This document shows positions 60,324-64,000 of a stretch of DNA of 64,000 bases, one piece after another; the first letter of the stretch is position 1; each line of letters opens with the position of its first letter. A model generated the notes under the pieces. The model did no database searches, had not been told where the DNA came from, and saw nothing but the letters and a program-made list of their open reading frames with translations. The stretch covers positions 8,753,386-8,817,385 of the forward strand of contig NZ_VFPP01000001.1 of the NCBI RefSeq assembly GCF_006716745.1, in the 5' to 3' direction. The stretch comes from Saccharothrix saharensis. GTDB taxonomy: Bacteria > Actinomycetota > Actinomycetes > Mycobacteriales > Pseudonocardiaceae. The translations under genes were made by a program, and so were the position numbers.

Positions 60324-60854
60324 ATGCGCAAGGCTTGGCTCGCGGCGGTGGCGGCGCTGGGGTTGTCGATGGCCCCGCCGGTGGCCGTGCCCGCCGGGGC
60401 GTCCCCTGTGCCGGTACCGGCTGAGGCGTTGATCGACGGGGTGGAGATCCTGAATCGCGCCAGCGGGAAGTGCCTGGAGATCGCCGACAGCAGTCACGCC
60501 AACGGAGCCCGCGCCCAGCAGTGGTTGTGCGACGGGAGCGCGACGACGATGCGGTGGCGGGTCGAGCGGCAGGGAGGCGGCAAGACGTTTCGCATCGTCA
60601 ACGTGAACAGCGGCAAGTGCCTGGAGATCGCGGACGGCAGCTACGAGGACGGCGCTCGGGCGCAGCAGTGGGAGTGCAAGGACCTGCCGGTGATGCGCTG
60701 GTACGTGGAGCCCAGGGACGACGCGTTGGTGATCTACAACGAGGAGACGCTGCGCTGCCTGGAGATCGCCGACTCCAGCCTTGCCGACGGTGCCCGCGCG
60801 CAGCAGTGGGCGTGTGACTACAGGGCCGCCCAGTTGTGGGACCTCGTGGTGTGA
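60324..60854 (+). CDS. Secreted ricin-type beta-trefoil lectin
   Basis: ATG 60324 follows GAAGGAG. A Sec signal (KAWLAAVAALGLSMAPPVAV) precedes three near-identical trefoil units: SGKCLEIADSSHANGARAQQ-W, SGKCLEIADGSYEDGARAQQ-W and TLRCLEIADSSLADGARAQQ-W, each with the Q-x-W core motif. 176 residues, exactly one trefoil. It probably binds a carbohydrate outside the cell. The strong similarity of the three units indicates recent internal duplication or a selected multivalent site. Confidence 0.9.
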   Translation: MRKAWLAAVAALGLSMAPPVAVPAGASPVPVPAEALIDGVEILNRASGKCLEIADSSHANGARAQQWLCDGSATTMRWRVERQGGGKTFRIVNVNSGKCLEIADGSYEDGARAQQWECKDLPVMRWYVEPRDDALVIYNEETLRCLEIADSSLADGARAQQWACDYRAAQLWDLVV

Positions 60855-61035
60855 CCGAGGGGGCGTCGAGGATCGACCGGGGGTGGAAGCCCGGATCGGT
60901 CGCACGAGGATCATGAGGACGAAGAAAGCTGCCTCCTCGGAGGTTTGCCGGTCGACGAAGCAGGGAACCGGTACGTGACCGGCGACCGCCGGTGATCTTC
61001 GGTGCCGGGCACCGCGGTGATGGGCGAGGGGCGGA

Positions 61036-61401
61036 ATGAGTCTGCAGATGGCCGGTGACGACGTGGTGGTGTCGCTCAAGCGGCTGGGGTCGACCTCGGT
61101 GCTGGTGGTGCGGGGCTGTGTCGATGCCGCCACGGCCCGGGTGCTGCGGGAGCAGGTGGACCTGGCGTCGGCGGGCCCGGGCGGGGTGGTGGTCGACCTG
61201 AGCGAGGTCGCCTTCTTCTCGGCGGCCGGCGCGGCGGCGCTGGCGTCGGCGGGCCACCGTGTCCGGCTGCACGTCGTCGTGACGCCCGTGGTCCGGGAGG
61301 TGTTGCGCGGCGCGGGCGTGGCGGACGCGTTCGACCTGCACGACTTCCCGGCGGAAGCGGAGGAGGCGGCCACGGCGTCCCCGCTGCTGCTGGTCGGCTG
61401 A
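61036..61401 (+). CDS. STAS-domain protein (anti-anti-sigma-like)
   Basis: ATG 61036 follows GAGGGGCGG. The 121-residue single domain has SVLVVRGCVDAATARVLREQ and GGVVVDLSEVAFFSAAGAAA, where Ser in FFSAAG takes the phosphorylation position. It is isolated from any kinase here; the RsbW-like gene 12 kb away is the nearest candidate partner. Confidence 0.88.
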   Translation: MSLQMAGDDVVVSLKRLGSTSVLVVRGCVDAATARVLREQVDLASAGPGGVVVDLSEVAFFSAAGAAALASAGHRVRLHVVVTPVVREVLRGAGVADAFDLHDFPAEAEEAATASPLLLVG

Positions 61402-61410
61402 ACGACCCGG

Positions 61411-61435
61411 GCCCTGCCGCTCCGCGCGGCAGGGC
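61411..61435 (+). terminator. Terminator hairpin after the STAS gene
   Basis: GCCCTGCCGC (61411-61420) and GCGGCAGGGC (61426-61435) form a perfect 10-bp stem with a 5-base loop, ten bases after the stop, followed by a mildly T-rich stretch. Confidence 0.75.
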
Positions 61436-61480
61436 TCGGTCTTGCCTTGACGTCGACGGCAACACCTACGGTCACCGACC

Positions 61481-62341
61481 ATGGAGTTCGCCGTCAGCTA
61501 CAGCACGCCCTGCTTCGGCGTGGACCCCGACCGGGTGGTGGCCTACGCCCGGCACGCCGAGCAGTGCGGGTTCGGGGCGTTCTACGTGCCCGAGCACATC
61601 GCGGTGCACCCCGGCGCGACGGTCGGGACGCACGAGATCCCGCCCGCGCTGCCCTACGCCGACCCGCTGGACTGCCTCGCGTTCGTCGCCGCGGCCACGA
61701 GCCGGATCGTCCTGGGCACCGCGGTCCTGCTGCTGCCCTACCACCACCCGGTGGTCCTGGCGAAGCGGCTGGCGACGGTCGACGTGCTGTCGAAGGGGCG
61801 GATGCGGTCGCTGACCGTGGGCCTGGGCACGCTGCCGGGCGAGGCGAGGGCGGTCGGGGTGGACTTCGGCACGCGCGGTCGTCGCGCGGACGAGGCGATC
61901 GACGTGCTGCGGTCGCTGTGGGAGGGCGGCGAGGAGGGCGTGAGCTTCGCCGGGGAGTTCTTCGCGTTCGAGGACCTGTGCAGCTTCCCGAAGCCGCACG
62001 GGGTGACCCACCTGCCGATCCACGTCGGCGGCTCCAGCCGTGCGGCTGCCCGCCGCGCCGGACGCCGCGGCGACGGCTACTTCCCCGGCGGCACGCTGAC
62101 GCCGGACGAACGCGCCCTCCAGTGGGACCTGGCCCGCTCGTCCGCCGCCGAGGCCGGCCGTGACCCCGACGCGCTGGAGCACACGCGGTGGGGCTCGATC
62201 GACATGACCGAGGACGGGGTGGAGGCGTTCGCGGCCCAGGGCGTGACCCGGGTCGTCGTGAGCGCGACCAGCGCCGACCCCGGTGAGCAGCGGGACCAGC
62301 TGTCGGCGTTCGCGCGGCGGTTCGGGCTCGACGGGACCTGA
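61481..62341 (+). CDS. LLM-class F420-dependent oxidoreductase
   Basis: The 286-residue luciferase-like TIM barrel begins MEFAVSYSTPCFGVDPDRVV, then HAEQCGFGAFYVPEHIAVHP, TSRIVLGTAVLLLPYHHPVV, GRMRSLTVGLGTLPGEARAV and LPIHVGGSSRAAARRAGRRG. The TxxxILTG-like and VGGSS strands fit F420-dependent members of the family. The start ATG lacks a strong ribosome binding site. The substrate is unknown. Confidence 0.9.
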   Translation: MEFAVSYSTPCFGVDPDRVVAYARHAEQCGFGAFYVPEHIAVHPGATVGTHEIPPALPYADPLDCLAFVAAATSRIVLGTAVLLLPYHHPVVLAKRLATVDVLSKGRMRSLTVGLGTLPGEARAVGVDFGTRGRRADEAIDVLRSLWEGGEEGVSFAGEFFAFEDLCSFPKPHGVTHLPIHVGGSSRAAARRAGRRGDGYFPGGTLTPDERALQWDLARSSAAEAGRDPDALEHTRWGSIDMTEDGVEAFAAQGVTRVVVSATSADPGEQRDQLSAFARRFGLDGT

Positions 62342-62350
62342 TCCGGCCGG

Positions 62351-63067
62351 TCAGCGCCGAGGTCGGCGGGGTTGGTGCGTCGACAGCGGCTTCAGGTCCT
62401 CGTGGCGGAGTCGGTGCACGATGGCCCGTGCCTGGTCCTCCGGGTCGGTTCCGTCGACCGGGAAGGTGATGGAGTACGTGCCGGGCAAGTGGGCCCGCGT
62501 TCCGCCGACGTCACGGGCGCGGTAACCGACCACCACCACGTCGGGGTCGTCCTCGGGCGCGCGGATCGCCGCGTAGTCGTGCACCCACGTCCCGTCGTCC
62601 TGGCTGTACCCGTCACGCCACAGGACGGCTCGCAGGTGCTCGGCGACCGACCGCGCCGGCCACGACCGGTCGGCCCGTGCCGTCGCGCGGGCCAACTCGG
62701 ACGCGTAGGCCGCCGCGTCGAACCGGAAGTCACCGAGCCGCCGCACGGGCCGCGCCGAACTGTCGTGGTGGTCCGTCATGCGCCAGTCGTCCCACACCAC
62801 CTCGGAACCGACCAGGCGGACGCGGACCACGAGACCGTCCGCGGGACCCGCGCCACCCAACCAGACCTCCCGCGGTCGCGGTGACGCCGCCAGGCCGTCC
62901 GGTCCCAGCAACCAGGAAGGCACGGCCCCGGCCACCGGCTGCCCGTGGTAGCCGTCGGCGGGATACGCCGTCGCGACGACGTCGAGGTCGTTGACGAAGA
63001 CCCGCGTGCGGTGCGCCGAGAACTCCACCGGGAACAGCAGCGGCTCGACCCTCAAGACATCGTTCAC
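62351..63067 (-). CDS. Uncharacterised 238-aa protein
   Basis: The frame has balanced composition and starts with MNDVLRVEPLLFPVEFSAHR. Notable segments are EVWLGGAGPADGLVVRVRLV, EVVWDDWRMTDHHD and TYSITFPVDGTDPEDQARAI. The alternating strands suggest a beta-rich soluble protein. No signal or membrane segment. I do not recognise a family. It is convergent with the LLM gene (10-base gap) and divergent from the broken AraC gene. Confidence 0.65.
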   Translation of the reverse strand: MNDVLRVEPLLFPVEFSAHRTRVFVNDLDVVATAYPADGYHGQPVAGAVPSWLLGPDGLAASPRPREVWLGGAGPADGLVVRVRLVGSEVVWDDWRMTDHHDSSARPVRRLGDFRFDAAAYASELARATARADRSWPARSVAEHLRAVLWRDGYSQDDGTWVHDYAAIRAPEDDPDVVVVGYRARDVGGTRAHLPGTYSITFPVDGTDPEDQARAIVHRLRHEDLKPLSTHQPRRPRR

Positions 63068-63143
63068 CGCCGGACGATAACGCGTCGTCCTCGGACACCC
63101 GTACCGGCGCGCGATGCCGGTGGGTGTCGGCGATGCTGTGCGC

Positions 63144-63907
63144 GTGGAGTACGTGTCCGGAGTGCCGGGACCGCCGCTGGACGGGCTGATCGACGACCTC
63201 TACTACCTCGGGGGTGCGCCGCCGTACGCCCGGCTGACGCTGCCGCCGGCACCGGCGGCCTTGCTCATCGTCAACCTCGGGGCGCCGTTCCGCATCCGCG
63301 CCGGCGCCGAGGTCGAGGCGGCCGAGTACGCCGACAGCTGCGTGATCACCACGCCCACCCGCGCGTACGAGTTCGGCTACCCACCGCGGACGCGGTCCGT
63401 CGGAGTGCACTTCAAGCCCTGGGGCGCGCCACTGCCGAGCTGCGGGACCGGCTGGCCGCGGCGGACGGGCCGCACGGGATGCCGGCGCTGCTCGAGGACG
63501 AGCTGGTGCGGCGGCTGCGCGAGACCGCCGGCCTGGGGTTGGTCCGCCACGCGAGCGGCGTCATCGCGGCGACCCGCGGGGCGGTGGCGATCGGTGACCT
63601 GGGCGCGGCGGTCGGTGTCAGCGGCACCCACCTGGCACGGCGGTTCAAGGAGCTCGTCGGCGTCACGCCGAAGCGGCTGGCCCGCGCCCACCGCTTCACC
63701 GCCACCGTGTTCGCGATCGACCCGGCCGGACCGGTCGACTGGGGCGGCCTCGCCGGTGGCGCGGGCTACTTCGACCAGGCGCACTTCAACCACGAGTTCC
63801 GGGAGTCCACCGGGCTCACGCCGACGCGGTACGTCGAAGTCCGGCGCCGGTTCCTGCGCGAACACCCCGGCCACGCGTTGGACGGCCGGCCGTTGCCCGC
63901 CGAGTGA
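63144..63907 (+). pseudogene. AraC-family regulator with an internal deletion and frameshift
   Basis: From GTG 63144 the sensor half is normal: YVSGVPGPPLDGLIDDLYYL, FRIRAGAEVEAAEYADSCV and RTRSVGVHFKPWG. At about 63420 roughly 25 codons of the usual linker are missing and the frame changes. The DNA-binding half then continues in the new frame: ELRDRLAAADGPHGMPALLE, GDLGAAVGVSGTHLARRFKE, LVGVTPKRLARAHRFTATVF and GYFDQAHFNHEFRESTGLTP, ending at 63907. The sensor and HTH cannot be joined in one product, so it is non-functional unless this is an assembly error. Confidence 0.75.
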
Positions 63908-63975
63908 TTTCTTACAAGAGCGCCGGTCCACGGGACGCTGGTTTCGGTCGGCACCCCGGAGCAGAGGAGAGCCCA

Positions 63976-64000
63976 GTGGGCAAGGTGGTCATGTACGGGT
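63976..64000 (+). CDS. Start of a gene cut by the window edge
   Basis: GTG 63976 follows AGAGGAGA and encodes VGKVVMYG before the window ends. The opening resembles RibD/dihydrofolate-reductase-like proteins (GKVVMYGS...), but eight residues are too few to be sure. Confidence 0.4.

Noticed and set aside
1..64000. CRISPR arrays, rRNA genes or a replication origin
   Set aside because: No regularly spaced direct repeats, no rRNA-like stretch and no DnaA-box cluster were seen on reading the window.

Overview
The window is high-GC DNA (roughly 70%) with GTG/ATG starts, purine-rich ribosome binding sites, leaderless-looking genes, F420-type oxidoreductases, ECF41/ECF42 sigma factors and actinobacterial transposases. 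It looks like a filamentous actinomycete chromosome, most likely Pseudonocardiales (Saccharothrix/Actinosynnema/Lentzea-like). That placement is an inference from gene content; no rRNA is present.

Bases 1-20.4 kb form an accessory island. Its cargo is a very large NACHT/STAND ATPase with an N-terminal Mrr-like nuclease domain (5831-10819, minus), a second gene with a possible nuclease-like core (2087-3331, minus), a frameshifted serine hydrolase and a MarR-type regulator. Around these lie at least seven IS elements and two older transposase remnants, several nested: an IS110 element sits inside an IS5-type element, whose edge is in turn hit by an IS701-type element. The IS110 copy carries a 5' non-coding region in which all four guide segments of a bridge RNA can be read directly against its two junctions. 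The island ends at a large serine recombinase whose 3' end runs into the terminator of a tRNA-Leu(GAG) gene (20280-20362), a likely integration boundary.

From 20.4 to 27.5 kb come a G-quadruplex-rich spacer, a small protein, a membrane protein, and a minus-strand run of cation exchanger, NhaC-type antiporter, ArcD-type antiporter and arginine deiminase. An IS481 relic follows. From 28 to 37 kb are an unknown cytosolic protein, a benzoate-CoA-ligase-like enzyme, a glycosyltransferase fused to an oxidoreductase-like domain, an alpha/beta hydrolase, a cyclase-family enzyme, and a conserved but unexplained cassette of HTH regulator, ImmA/IrrE metallopeptidase and seven-helix membrane protein.

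From 37 to 46.4 kb are secreted proteins (a W-rich small protein, a GH11 xylanase, a beta-propeller, a decayed metalloprotease), an ArsR-type regulator and a trypsin/STAND/WD40 fusion. From 46.5 to 49.7 kb is a signalling cluster: STAS, receiver-only regulator, PAS histidine kinase, RsbW-like kinase and LuxR regulator. From 49.7 to 53.5 kb are two textbook ECF modules: ECF41 with a carboxymuconolactone decarboxylase and matching divergent promoters, and ECF42 with a DGPF/YciI protein and a RibD-like reductase.

The right end holds a PPOX protein, an Arg/Trp/Val repeat protein, an SGNH lipoprotein, a GH92 mannosidase behind a perfect LacI-type palindrome, a ricin-type lectin, another STAS protein, an LLM oxidoreductase, a broken AraC regulator and the first codons of a further gene. 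Several pseudogenes carry one- or two-base indels in short repeats.
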